Shown: positions 11,706 through 21,417, counted from the first letter of the stretch. The stretch is 29,468 nucleotides of DNA from Priapulus caudatus (GCF_000485595.1 NW_014577089.1:593324-622791), one strand, 5' to 3'. Numbers and translations: made by a program. Notes: generated from the letters alone by a model not told the origin.

Positions 11706-11768
11706 CAACTAAAGTGTGACATCATCAGTACCTACAGCATTACGTGACAGGGCTACAACGTCAGGACT

Positions 11769-12017
11769 AAAGTTTAGGGTGATACTCCATTAGGAGTGTT
11801 CCCAACTTTAATGTCATTAATGGTCATAATAACCATTATAAACCATATATATACATGGTCATGGTCATATATTAGTTTGTGGTTTAAATTTTAATGTCAT
11901 TTAGGTTAGAGTTAGGGTTAGAGTTAGAGTTAGGATTAGGATTATCAATCATTAATCATTAATCATTAATGATATCAACGTTGGGAACACTCCTAATGGA
12001 GCGTTAGCCAAAGTTTA
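11769..12017. mobile_element. hAT-like MITE with 8-bp target-site duplication
   Basis: AAAGTTTA occurs at 11769-11776 and 12010-12017, flanking a 233-bp element. Its ends share CTCCATTAGGAGTGTTCCC in inverted orientation (arms about 30 bp with a few mismatches). Both flanks resume the minisatellite, which supports a real insertion. Inside lie ATTAATGGTCAT-type repeats, an imperfect GTTAGGGTTAGAG array and ATCATTA repeats. The 8-bp duplication fits hAT (or P) elements. There is no coding capacity. Confidence 0.72.
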
Positions 12018-12037
12018 AAACCATCAGTACCTAATAT

Positions 12038-12601
12038 GTGACACCAGCGATAACTAGAGCGTGACATCACTACTTACAGTATGACACTGTTTACTACCTG
12101 AAGTTAGATTACCTAATCAATACCACAGGAGTGACACCGCCAATAACTAGACGTTCGCTGACCATCACTACTTATCAGTATGACATGTTCTACTACCTGG
12201 AAGTTAGGATACCTCACCAATACCCTTACAGAGACAGCCCCGGCTAACTATGAGCGTGACATCACTACGTACAGTATGACCTGCTGTAACTACTGAAAGA
12301 TTACGCCGATACCAGTCAATTAACCTTACAGAGGACACCAGCAATAACTAGAGCGTGACATCACTACTTACAGTATGACACTGTTTACTACCTGAAGTTA
12401 GATACCATCAATACCTACAGAGTGACACCAGCAATAACTAGAGTGTGACATCACTACTTACAGTATGACACTGTGTAATACCTAAAGTTAGATACCATCA
12501 ATACCTACAGAGTGACACCAGCAATAACTAGAGTGTGACATCATCAGTACCTACAGTACGACATGTCAGGACTAAAATTCACAGTGTGAAGACTACAGTT
12601 T
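12038..12601. repeat. 90-bp higher-order tandem units
   Basis: Units begin with GTGACACCAGC-AATAACTAGAG at about 12038, 12131, 12232, 12332, 12422 and 12512. The copies at 12332 and 12422 are 90 bp and nearly identical. The copies at 12131 and 12232 are about 100 bp, with many scattered single-base differences and extra bases. Each unit contains four diverged ~22-bp subunits. Confidence 0.8.
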
Positions 12602-13566
12602 GAAACCATCAATACATAGTGTGACAACCAGCAATATCTACAAAGTAACACCATTCTGTACCTTCAGAGTGACACCAGCAGAGTCTAGACTCACACCAAT
12701 ACACATCACTTTATTCAACTCCATACTGTCTGATGCTTAGCACCTACTGAAACGGAACGAGGCGCCGTTTGATATGAAACTGACTGCACTGTTTAATTAC
12801 AAAGCAAATTTTACTTGGGTTGTATTTCAAAACAAGCATATAAAGACAACTATTAAACGTTGAATTAAAAGTGCGATGTATAAATGATAATATAGAAATC
12901 CAAACTTGTGTGATAACCCGAATAAACATCAATATCTTACACACAGTGTGTCCATCTTGCACAAAGAAACAAAGAACGTGCACACGCGAACACAACCAGA
13001 CTCTCCTTGACTCCTACATCTCTGTCCTATATATTACCCCCAAAACCCCTACATCCTGCATGCACATGTACCCGTTCTCCCAGACCGCGTCTTACCCCCA
13101 TTTCACAATGACTCTAAAAACGCCCGGACCTAAAACACGTTTACCATTCTCCCCATAACATCAATCCAGCCGCACAAGATGCGCCACGCTCCGTCTACCC
13201 AGACCACCACCAAAACAACCCCCAGCCCAGCCTCGCTGACTAATTCATGCAACACCTGCAAAACACATGTTACAACTAAATTGATGTATGGAAGCATGCC
13301 AGGGTTCTTTCTGCCCATATAACTTACTCTGTATCCACCCATCAGATCAAAAGCCAGGAGATAACTACTTTTACCATCTAAGTAAAAACCACATGTATAC
13401 CTGTAACTGCTGTACACATCAACACTTGATCACCATTTTCTGTACAGGTACTACACAAATTACATACATGTGTAACAATGTGCTAGTTTCAATAGTATTA
13501 AATGTTTTGGCCAGAAAATGTATGTATTTTTCAGCAAAATGGCCAATCATATATCATCATCAGTGA

Positions 13567-13825
13567 CAGTGGCGTAGTTAGGGTGGGGGGGGCAAAGAGG
13601 GCTATGGCCCCCGGCCCCTGTTGATCTGGAAGTATAAGGATAAAAAATAAAAATAAGAATTGTTCTACTAAAAAGAGAATTGTCGTACGCAGAATGAAGG
13701 CTGTACATGTACTCAAAGGTGCCTCAAAATACCATCTCCTGCGATCTACATTTTCAAAATTTTCTGGGGGAGGGCCCCCATATCCCCCGCTTATTTTTCA
13801 CCCACCTCCTTTTATATATCTTGGT
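13567..13825. mobile_element. Fragment of a CAGTGGCGTAG-type (hAT-like) element
   Basis: It starts CAGTGGCGTAGTTAGGG and continues with G-rich and then CCCCC-rich segments (GGGGGAGGGCCCCC near 13768). This terminal motif is shared with the better-defined element at 15537-15753. No matching right terminus or target duplication was found, so the right limit is approximate. Confidence 0.5.
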
Positions 13826-14907
13826 TGCAGACAACGATGATTGTTGATATTTGATCACAAACACTGTGCTGTTGCTCTTGTTACGCGGCAGTTCATTACA
13901 TAGCCCGACCAGGCTGTGCGACCGATTGTCTATACAACAGTATTCTAACCCTAGCAATACGGTGAATACCGTTTCTTGGAGCTATTCATTACATACCTTG
14001 GAACTAAATAGGTTCTCTGCAATAACAGGACTACGTACATGATCACGACGTGTAGGAGAATCAAAACGTTATCCACACTACAGCGTATTCATTGTACTAC
14101 AACATAGAACGAAATTTACGTACTCTACATCGGGCATTGCCTTTTTAGCACGACTGGCGAGTTTAACCTCAACCGCATAAACTTTTAAGAATAATCTTCA
14201 AAAGTCCAAAGAGTCCTTAGAAGGAAGAAGACGGAAAGACAAGTTGATCAAATCGACAGATCAACACTGCGGATCGCAATGGAAAAAGCCACAGAATAGT
14301 TATACTTATAGAAATAAAAGTCAACGGTGTGATGCAGACTAATTCACTAAACAGTGAAACACTAAAAGTTAAAACGTTTAGTAAAAGTAAAACTTAAAAG
14401 TAAAACCTGTAGGCTAATTAAAAATTATAATTATAAATATAAATTCAAACCGAATAGGCTTACGACGTTGCGAATTAGATTGCACACGGACCAGGTAAAC
14501 AGCACATAAATTAATAACTATTTCTACAATTACCATGTCTTTTGCTACTCGCAGCATTCACAAAATAACGGCGAAACGTTTACAATTCATTTCACACTAG
14601 AAATACAAAAAGGCAAATCCTTCAAATCCTTACATGCAGGTGCCAGTACTCGGATATGAAAATTTTTACCCACCCAATCGCAAGCGATCGCCATCTTTCG
14701 GAGATTTCAACATTTACAGATTTTATGGAACCAACTTAGTAAGGTTAACAGGTAATGAAATTAAATCTACTGTTAATTTATTGTTTATTTTGTATAATAA
14801 TTACAAAAGTATTTTGTCATTTGCGTGAATAATTGATTGCTTAAAAACACATGTGCACTATCGTCATCGTACTCGCCGACATCCTACGCGCTACATAGAT
14901 ACATACG

Positions 14908-14987
14908 ATGGCCCGACCCATAGAAATAATATCGATAACCTAGATATAATATAGATAGTCTATCTATATTATTTCTATGGCCCGACC
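14908..14987. repeat. Direct repeat enclosing nested inverted repeats
   Basis: ATGGCCCGACC occurs at 14908-14918 and 14977-14987. Between them CATAGAAATAATAT is inverted as ATATTATTTCTATG, and AATATAGATAG is inverted as CTATCTATATT. Confidence 0.75.
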
Positions 14988-15258
14988 ACGGCTATAAACG
15001 ATAACCACTTCATGACATGACATGCTTTATGTGGTTGAAGTTCCTCGTATTATAATTTCAGTGATCTAAATTATTTTTTGGTTCTTGCATTTACGTATAT
15101 AGCAATTAGGATATAATTAAAATGTAAATTAAATTTAACTTGGTCACTTTGTTAATTATTTTTAAAGTTACTTATTATGCTCACTTGTATGAGTCATTTG
15201 CCATTATTTGTTTTAAATCATTCTTTTTATTAACGCGCATTTGATTTAACTTAATTGG

Positions 15259-15259
<1 letters not shown>

Positions 15260-15292
<33 letters not shown>

Positions 15293-15334
15293 ATATATAT
15301 TATTATATATTATTTTATATATATATATATATAG
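15260..15334. repeat. (TA)n microsatellite
   Basis: Two TA runs separated by a short AT-rich spacer. Confidence 0.95.
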
Positions 15335-15529
15335 TACTAGTAGCCTATGTATATTTGAGGTAATTTGTATGGTTCGGTGTCCTAGAATAAGGTGGGGGTA
15401 AAATGGGATCGCTAAAATACAGATAATGGCGTCATGTATATATATATACACAACGTATCAGGAATGAATATTTGCTTTTATTCACGTCTAAATATACATA
15501 CGTACTAAATATACTAAAAAAACACGTGC

Positions 15530-15760
15530 GTTTGTAGGGCCGTAGCTGACAGAGGGGGCAGGGCCGTAGCTAGCAGGGGGCAGAAGGGGGGCAGTTACCC
15601 GGGCCTTGGCAGCACCACTGATATTATATACAAACATAATATATATGTGTTTGTATATATCTATGACAGCACCAACGCTCAAGGCCTACACCCCAGAACG
15701 CGAACTGCGTGTGGCGTTTTCCCTCCAACCAAAATAGGTTAGCTACGCCTCTGGTTTGTA
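15530..15760. mobile_element. hAT-like MITE with GTTTGTA target-site duplication
   Basis: GTTTGTA at 15530-15536 and 15754-15760 flanks an element whose left end is GGGCCGTAGCT. Its inverted right end reads CAGAGGCGTAGCTAACC. The left terminal motif GGGCCGTAGCT is present twice (15537 and 15561), so the end has been duplicated. A G-rich segment follows. No open frame of note. Confidence 0.68.
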
Positions 15761-15958
15761 TATATATTCGTGCTTGCTGCAGTGTCGACCTCCAAGACAG
15801 AACGGTCTATGCCACATGTTGTAAATTATAAATATTGCCTTATTCTTAATAAATAAGTGATGTGATTTTTCATACAACATTTGAGTGAGCGCCGATAACT
15901 CTGCAGCACACAGGCTATGCCAATAACTAACGATATGTTTACTACGTCTGCACCATAT

Positions 15959-16003
15959 TATCAGGAGTCTATCAATTATCAATTTATTGATAGACTCCTG
16001 ATA
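15959..16003. repeat. Perfect 18-bp hairpin
   Basis: TATCAGGAGTCTATCAAT (15959-15976) is inverted exactly at 15986-16003 around a 9-nt loop. It is in non-coding AT-rich DNA with no flanking duplication. Confidence 0.85.
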
Positions 16004-16074
16004 TTATTAGTGATAATCGATCCTTAGTCATGCATGTGGCAACTGACACACTGTTGCGTAAAGACGTCAATGGG

Positions 16075-16125
16075 GCAAAACGCCAACCATGGATGGAATC
16101 CAAATCGTCCAGGTAGGCGTTTTGC
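16075..16125. repeat. Inverted repeat GCAAAACGCC / GGCGTTTTGC
   Basis: Ten-bp perfect arms (16075-16084, 16116-16125) extend by about three more pairs, one of them G-T. The loop is 31 nt. Confidence 0.65.
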
Positions 16126-16333
16126 TCCGATTTCTTGATTATCATATTAATGTGTTTTTTGTTTTTACTAGTAATAAATAATATAATAATGATTATTGTT
16201 GTTATTATTTTTTATTGCTGATAAGTAATTGATGATTTTCAGACATACGATTTAATTTAATTACTACTTTCACAGCTGCTTTCCAGCATCAAAGGTAGAC
16301 AAGGGTAGACTAAGCCTTCGCGCAAGCACGCGT

Positions 16334-16411
<78 letters not shown>

Positions 16412-16441
16412 TCTCTTCCTTTCCCTCTCTCTTCCTCTCCC
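16334..16441. repeat. (CT)n microsatellite, left of gap
   Basis: CT run with one ACTC break near 16359. It ends CCCTCTCTCTTCCTTTC then CCTCTCTCTTCCTCTCCC at the N gap. Confidence 0.95.
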
Positions 16442-16451
16442 NNNNNNNNNN
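16442..16451. other. Assembly gap (10 N)
   Basis: Ten N bases join two pieces of sequence. The true distance is unknown, since a fixed gap size is likely. Confidence 0.99.
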
Positions 16452-16536
16452 CGTTACGTACGTACACGGTAACGGTAAACCGGAACCGGTAACGGTAACG
16501 TACCGGTAACGTACCGTACGCGTACCGTACGTACGC

Positions 16537-16537
<1 letters not shown>
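16452..16537. other. Low-complexity ACGT/ACCGGT mosaic at contig edge
   Basis: The 86 bases are almost entirely permutations of CGTAC, GGTAACG and ACCGGT, unlike anything else in the window. They sit between the gap and a (CT)n array. This may be a degenerate satellite, or sequence noise at a contig end. Confidence 0.7.
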
Positions 16538-16621
<84 letters not shown>

Positions 16622-16634
16622 TCTCTTCCTTTCT
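16538..16634. repeat. (CT)n microsatellite, right of gap
   Basis: A long CT run ending CCCTCTCTCTTCCTTTC, the same terminal sequence as the array left of the gap. Confidence 0.95.
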
Positions 16635-17982
16635 ATTCGAGCACCCATAAGGTGATAAATTGCGAAAGAAACCCGTGATGGGGAACTATAGAGATGAACG
16701 CCGCACGTTGGCTCTGCAGGCAGTTCACGCTGGTATGTATATGTATAATCCACGTCATATGCGACCACATGCAGAGACAGCAGCTCGAGTACTCCCGTAG
16801 GTCGGCCGTTCTCACATAAAATTAAGATATGTATATAAATCCTATAACAATAACTATATTATAACTATCACTATAAATCCGTGTATATAAAATGTTATAC
16901 GAACGTTAATGATAACACTACAAGTTCAGAAGAAACTCTACGAGATTGTGCAGTATACAAAGAGACCACTTTAAATGAAACTGAACTACCCGTGACATCA
17001 GACGAATAGCGTTATGAAAATAATTCATAATAAAATAATTTCATAATTATAATCATGAAAATAAGATGGCAGCTAGGGGATGTTGTTTAAATTCCTCTCG
17101 CGATATAAAACCCTTAGCATTAGAGAACCAAAGGGCATCAACCTTTTTCGGAAGGTTGGCTTTAACATTAAGCTCAATGTCCAGATTTGCGCTATATACC
17201 GATAATCGCTGGAAGCCGAAGAGTTTACATCAGTGCGTACGTGGTATGTGGTAGAAGCTGCCATAGACACTGTATACGCTAATCTGCATTTTTGCTGATC
17301 ACCATTAATTTTGATTAGAATTGTTAGCTCCCTAATATTTTGGACTTAATTTGGCAACGTAGCAATAGCACTAGTATTCACTGGAAGAAGAAGAAAACGA
17401 CCGACAGCTAGGCATAACGCGCACTGGGGCGCTTTGCTCTAACCGAAGGTAGTGTTGTCCCGACGAAAGGACGAAACGGCAATGCAACATCCATATTTTT
17501 TTTATCTTTAGACAAGAGAACCCCTGGCAGCGCCTGTACGTGAAATTTAGCGTGAGGGTTTCAGGAATAGTACTAGAGTTCAGTGTTCCTTCCAAGCTGT
17601 GTGTGCGCGCGCACACACGTTTTGCAACCAGAGCACAAAAGGTTAGTTACCTAAAATAATGTAGTAATTAATAACTATACTTATACTATAGTTAATAATA
17701 AGTATAGAATAAAATCTTAACTAAACACGTTACTTCGTAAAATGCAATCATACTTGTATTATATTAAAACATGCCAATACAGTTTTATTAGCCATGAGAG
17801 ATATGCTGTGCCAAAATTATCTTGATACAATTTCAAGTTTACATTTGCACAACCATTCAGTGCGCACATACTTTTGTTACAGGAAAAAAAATTGCACATC
17901 ATAAGATTTTTGCGCACACTGACTACTAATGATTAGAGGGAACATTGCTAGAGTTGTACCCAATTTATCTCTAAGTCTTTTC
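16635..17982. other. No confident gene
   Basis: AT-rich DNA. At 17053-17254 both strands are open. The plus frame starts AAGATGGCAGC (ATG 17066, 62 codons). The minus frame (17229-17053) ends with an SREEFKQHPLAAILFS segment. Neither matches a known protein. A 20-bp perfect palindrome of GTGTGTGCGC type lies at 17599-17618. Confidence 0.45.
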
Positions 17983-18300
17983 CTAAGTCAATACATCTTC
18001 TTCGAGTCCGGATCTGGAATTCAAATCAGGTAGTGGCAGTGTTCCGCACAGTCGAGTAATTGCCGCCTGGCCCCCTTCGCGGAAGTCGGCTGCTGTATAC
18101 TTTGTCTGGAGTGGGCATTCCATTAGATGTGCCATGGTTTGTGAAGCGCTGCATTCGCATGTGTTGGATCCCGCCGCGTATCTCGATCGGGCAAGGGTGC
18201 CTCGCCATTGCCCAGCCTGGAACCGTAATATCGTTGTACGACCGCCAAGTTGGTGGAGGCAGGTTTGCCGAAGTCATCTGTAGGCACTCGCGGGTTTGCT
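17983..18300 (-). mobile_element. Decayed 3' end of a LINE (reverse transcriptase C-terminus)
   Basis: On the minus strand a frame ending in TAG (17985-17983) encodes QAGQWRGTLARSRYAAG, then CECSASQTMAHLMECPL. That is the C-x-C...H-x3-C finger after the RT domain in non-LTR retrotransposons (CR1/Jockey/I-type). A second frame just upstream gives LPPPTWRS, the usual LPRxTWxxLNRLRTG neighbourhood. Joining the two needs a frameshift near 18220, so the copy is broken. The rest of the RT and the endonuclease are absent. Confidence 0.75.
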
Positions 18301-18993
18301 AGAAGAAGCTTTTGTCATAATTTCCACTCTGCCACTCGGTATTTCACAGACATTCGCGTATTCGCGATAGCTCCTTAATTGTTGCAAGGTACGCGGTACG
18401 GTGTTGATGAAACCTTGCCTGCTGGGCCATAGTAAGAAGAAAAACCCACGTGAGGGAAATCAGGTGTCAACATATCATGACCTAATCAGAATCTGTGAGT
18501 CTTCACCGTAGGAGTAGGAAATTCTTTTATTCGATAAGATTATACGCAGATGGGATGATTTTAAACTGTTAACTTGCACTTATTGGCCTTTTTTATTTTA
18601 CTCTACAATCTTGGTGGAGCTAGCAGCTGTGTCATCTGCTTCTCCCACGCACGCCCCGCCAATCCCCTGCTACGTGGACTATAGAGGCGGTAATCTCCCA
18701 CGTTACAAACATTCAGTAATCAGCTCTTTACAGACATTTATGTAGCGCAGTTCCACCCTCACAGAATAATTCAGGATAGCGGCCTGTAAATATATGCGTA
18801 TTAAACTATAATTTTTAGTGACACCTGTATTTTTATTCACCTTTGTGGGGGAAATTACGTAGAAACAGCCTGCCAAATTAAAACCAGTCAACGGAAGGAG
18901 CCATTTACTCTAGGAAGTCAATAATGGGGAACGAGGTTGATGTTCATCCTTTTTGTGACCAGGGAGCGTAGTCCCACCCCAACCCTCCCGTTT

Positions 18994-18994
<1 letters not shown>
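18301..18994. other. No gene seen upstream of the GT8 exons
   Basis: Possible 5' region or first intron of the GT8 gene. I looked for the N-terminal Rossmann-strand exon of a glycogenin-like protein (an AFVTLxT...LGxxLxxS pattern) and could not find it. Confidence 0.4.

Positions 18995-19063
<69 letters not shown>
18995..19063. repeat. (CT)n microsatellite
   Basis: About 34 CT units, 135 bp upstream of the first recognised GT8 exon. Confidence 0.97.
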
Positions 19064-19067
<4 letters not shown>

Positions 19068-19198
19068 GCGTTTATTACGGGTAAAACAAACCGTACAATC
19101 ATCATAACCTATGGTGCGTCTACTATAAGCTTGACGTAATCTAGTAAAGAAATGCGTGTGTGATGACATTAAATGTGGGTGTGTGCGCGCATGCGCAG

Positions 19199-19361
19199 AT
19201 ACCTGCTGTCCGAGCTGTACAACGACATGATACCAATTAGTGCTCTGGAGAGGATCAACGCCATGCGGATGTCCGTCATAGACGAATCCCTAGCAGCACT
19301 TGACACTTGGCAGTATTGCCGCCAATACTCAAAATGTGTGTTCCTTGCGCCTGACACGCTG
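19199..19361 (+). CDS. GT8 gene exon a (contains degenerate DxD)
   Basis: The exon carries one base plus 54 codons and starts YLLSELYNDM. It ends at APDTL before GTATGT. The acceptor GCGCAG is not preceded by a pyrimidine tract, so the exon could begin further upstream; an in-frame ATG lies at 19173. Confidence 0.72.
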
Positions 19362-20975
19362 GTATGTCCCTCTCCTTCAACCTCTGTTCCACCTGTCTTT
19401 CTTCTAGCTCCCAACGCGCGCCTTTAAGGCTTGGCGCGCACGTTTTCCTCTCCCGTATACGAGATGTGATCTTGCATGTCACTTCAAACTACGTACTCTT
19501 TCCCTGCACACGATATACGCTGTTGCATGTTTCACATAATAATATGTAGATTACATGGATGAAAATGCGACATGTCATTCTCTCGCAGGTGCACCACAAC
19601 ATCGACCATCTGTTCGGCGAACCTCAACTCTCCGCTGTGGCCTACCATCGCCGGCCTCAGACGTTCCACAGCAGCGTCATGGTCGTAGAACCGACGGCCG
19701 CTCATAACACGTTCAAAAGGTTACAGAAATTGGCCCGAAATTGCGAGGATTCGCTCGACTTTAGCAGTAAGTGACTATAATTCTACGTGGAGAGAGGGGT
19801 AGGGGAATCTAAGCGCAAGCTCTAAACGCGGTCAATTCTATAGTGTCTCGTCTACCGGCAATAAGTTACTTGACATATTGACTACACGAAGTACGACCGA
19901 GAACCAAAATGCTCGATGTTGGCTATAGCCTATACCATCATTACGTTAAGTAACTCTTTAGCTAGATGAAGGATCCACCTGCTATGCTATCCACCTTTAC
20001 ATGCTGAACGCGCACACTACTAACACCGTGTGTATTTACGTAGTTGTTGTTGTTGTTAGGATCGGATATTTCTGGGTGTTAAGACGTGTCGCGTCGTATT
20101 CAGGTTGTGCCGACCAAATCCTCAATCGTCACTTTAAGAGATGGCACGAGCTGCCACCGACCTACTGCTCCGATGTCAACAGTTCGTTTGCCTACGTTCC
20201 TCCAGGAGGAGAGTAAGTCGGTTTATGCCATTATTTTCACGAGTATGTTTTAATAGTATGACATTGATATAATCATAATGAGTGGGGTACACGGCGTTAC
20301 CCGGGTTCGTTTCTACTCATTAAACCGTACGTGCGGGTATTTTGGCTTACGTGAACCTTTTCTGATAAAAAACGATAAATCTATCGCGCGTGTGCAACTT
20401 TTATGGCGTTGTCTGTATTGTACTCATTACATGATTTTAATCGGAAAATAATTTGCTAGCCAAAGGCGTGCATATAGAACGAACTTATGTTAATTTTTAT
20501 AGGATTGCATGATTAATTTGAATATCTGCATAAATTTCAGCTCTAACACGCTGTCTCCAGACATACGGGTCTCGTCGTTTTCTGGAAACACGTGGAAGCC
20601 GTGGATGCTAGCAGTTTGTGAAAAGGAGCGGAAGGTCGGTATAGTCGTTACCTAACAACTTACTATAACAGCTACTCAACTACTCTAACAGCTAAAGGAA
20701 TATTAGTTATGATTATAGAATCTGACGTGAATTAACGCGAGAATTTATTATCGTCATCGTCGTTGTTTTCATCGGCGTCCTCATCATCGTCACTACCACA
20801 ACTATGGCTATAACCGCAACTGAGACCGTGAACAGATATTAATGTTACGTAACGAAATACTTTCCAGGTTTTGTGCATGGGAGGTGGACAGGTTATCCCG
20901 CATCTTGAAAAGTGGGTTGCTATTTATGACAAGCACGTCCTACCCCTTCTCTCCCTCGAAACCGTTAGGTTTTTG
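19199..20975 (+). CDS. Glycogenin-like GT8 family glycosyltransferase, partial, five exons
   Basis: Five exons with canonical GT-AG borders join in one frame: 19199-19361, 19589-19766, 20104-20212, 20541-20634, 20868-20975. The product follows the glycogenin (GT8) fold order. It has QYSKCVFLAPDTLV (strand with the DxD site), NIDHLFGEPQLSAVAY, FHSSVMVVEP (FNSGVFVxxP in the family), ADQILNRHFKRW (DQGILN...W), SSFAYVPP, then VSSFSGNTWKPW (VHFxGxxKPW) and a later EKWVAIYDKHVLP resembling the W..xYD region of plant and fungal relatives. In glycogenin the metal is held by both aspartates of DAD and the histidine of VHF. Here these read A-P-D and S-S-F, so two of three ligands seem lost. The tyrosine that starts glycogen in glycogenin (SxYSYLP) aligns with phenylalanine. 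It may be a pseudoenzyme or use another chemistry. The N-terminal sugar-nucleotide-binding exon and the 3' end are not found. It is convergent with CDC23. Confidence 0.75.
19589..19766 (+). CDS. GT8 gene exon b
   Basis: Acceptor TCTCGCAG, donor GTAAGT. 59 codons plus one base, from VHHNIDHLFGEP to CEDSLDFS. It includes FHSSV at the place of the family's FNSGV motif. Confidence 0.82.
20104..20212 (+). CDS. GT8 gene exon c (DQILN motif)
   Basis: Acceptor TATTCAG, donor GTAAGT. It completes the split serine and encodes CADQILNRHFKRW, then SSFAYVPPGG. Starts with two bases, ends with two. Confidence 0.82.
20541..20634 (+). CDS. GT8 gene exon d (KPW motif)
   Basis: Acceptor AATTTCAG. It encodes SNTLSPDIRVSSFSGNTWKPW and following residues. 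The donor is AAG|GTCGGT, a weaker match than the other donors in this gene. Confidence 0.8.
20868..20975 (+). CDS. GT8 gene exon e
   Basis: Acceptor CTTTCCAG, donor GTACGT. 36 codons in phase 0, from VLCMGGGQVIPHLEKW to ETVRFL. Confidence 0.68.
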
Positions 20976-21121
20976 GTACGTATATGAATTCTTACCTGTT
21001 GACAAATTGCTAATACATAAAATGGGGGAAAATTTATAAAAATTAGCAACAAAGTTGATCGTATTGTTACCGTATTATAATGATTTATTATACGTAATAT
21101 ATTATTTCCGTATTATATATT

Positions 21122-21296
21122 ATGTGGATGGAATTATGGCGTCTGTCGCTCGCGGCATATCACGTACACCACTTACTTACATTAGAACAAGATCCCGAGA
21201 CCTTTACCAAAATGGGAAAGGAGTGTCAACGCGATAGAAGAAAGTTCCGTGGCACCTCTAGAGAAGTTAGCGCTGGAGGAGGAGGTAACGCGGATG
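21122..21296 (+). CDS. Candidate further exon of the GT8 gene
   Basis: An open frame encodes ELWRLSLAAYHVHHLLTLEQ and then a charged, basic and glycine-rich tail, and it stops at a good donor (GCGGATG|GTAAGT). No AG acceptor exists between the preceding in-frame stop and this segment, so the splice into it is unexplained. The left limit given is the first in-frame ATG. If real, a last exon after TTATTTATAG (from 22417) would end the protein soon afterwards. Confidence 0.35.
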
Positions 21297-21320
21297 GTAA
21301 GTAAACCAAGGCTTGAATCT

Positions 21321-21392
21321 GTACGAACCTATAATAAACACGTATGAACCTATAATAAACACGTATGAACCTATAATAAACACGTACGAACC
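21321..21392. repeat. 21-bp minisatellite, about 3.4 copies
   Basis: GTAYGAACCTATAATAAACAC starts at 21321, 21342 and 21363, with a partial copy from 21384. Confidence 0.92.
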
Positions 21393-21417
21393 AAGCGGGC
21401 AGGATCAACACCTCTCA

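Larger units (their letters stand above)
8872..12690. repeat. Degenerate minisatellite, interrupted by insertions
   Basis: Units of roughly 20-23 bp built on AGTACCTACAGTGTGACACC recur at 8872-9058, 9644-9790, 11706-11768 and 12018-12690. The first block has near-identical GTAGCACAAGCAGTACCTACA copies. The 9059-9643 and 11769-12017 interruptions are transposons. The 9791-11705 interval is mostly non-repeat DNA, so this may be one old array split by insertions or several related patches. Confidence 0.8.
12691..15529. other. No confident gene; repeats and element fragments
   Basis: Unannotated DNA with a hAT-like fragment (13567-13825), a hairpin/direct-repeat structure (14908-14987) and (TA)n (15260-15334). 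A 95-codon minus-strand frame at 13130-13417 contains splice-like GTAAGT and TTTTGCAG signals but resembles no protein I know. Confidence 0.5.

Noticed and set aside
18026-18302. 80-codon frames on both strands as independent genes
   Set aside because: The third frame shows the LINE C-terminal CCHC segment ending at 17983, so these are shadows of a decayed retrotransposon.
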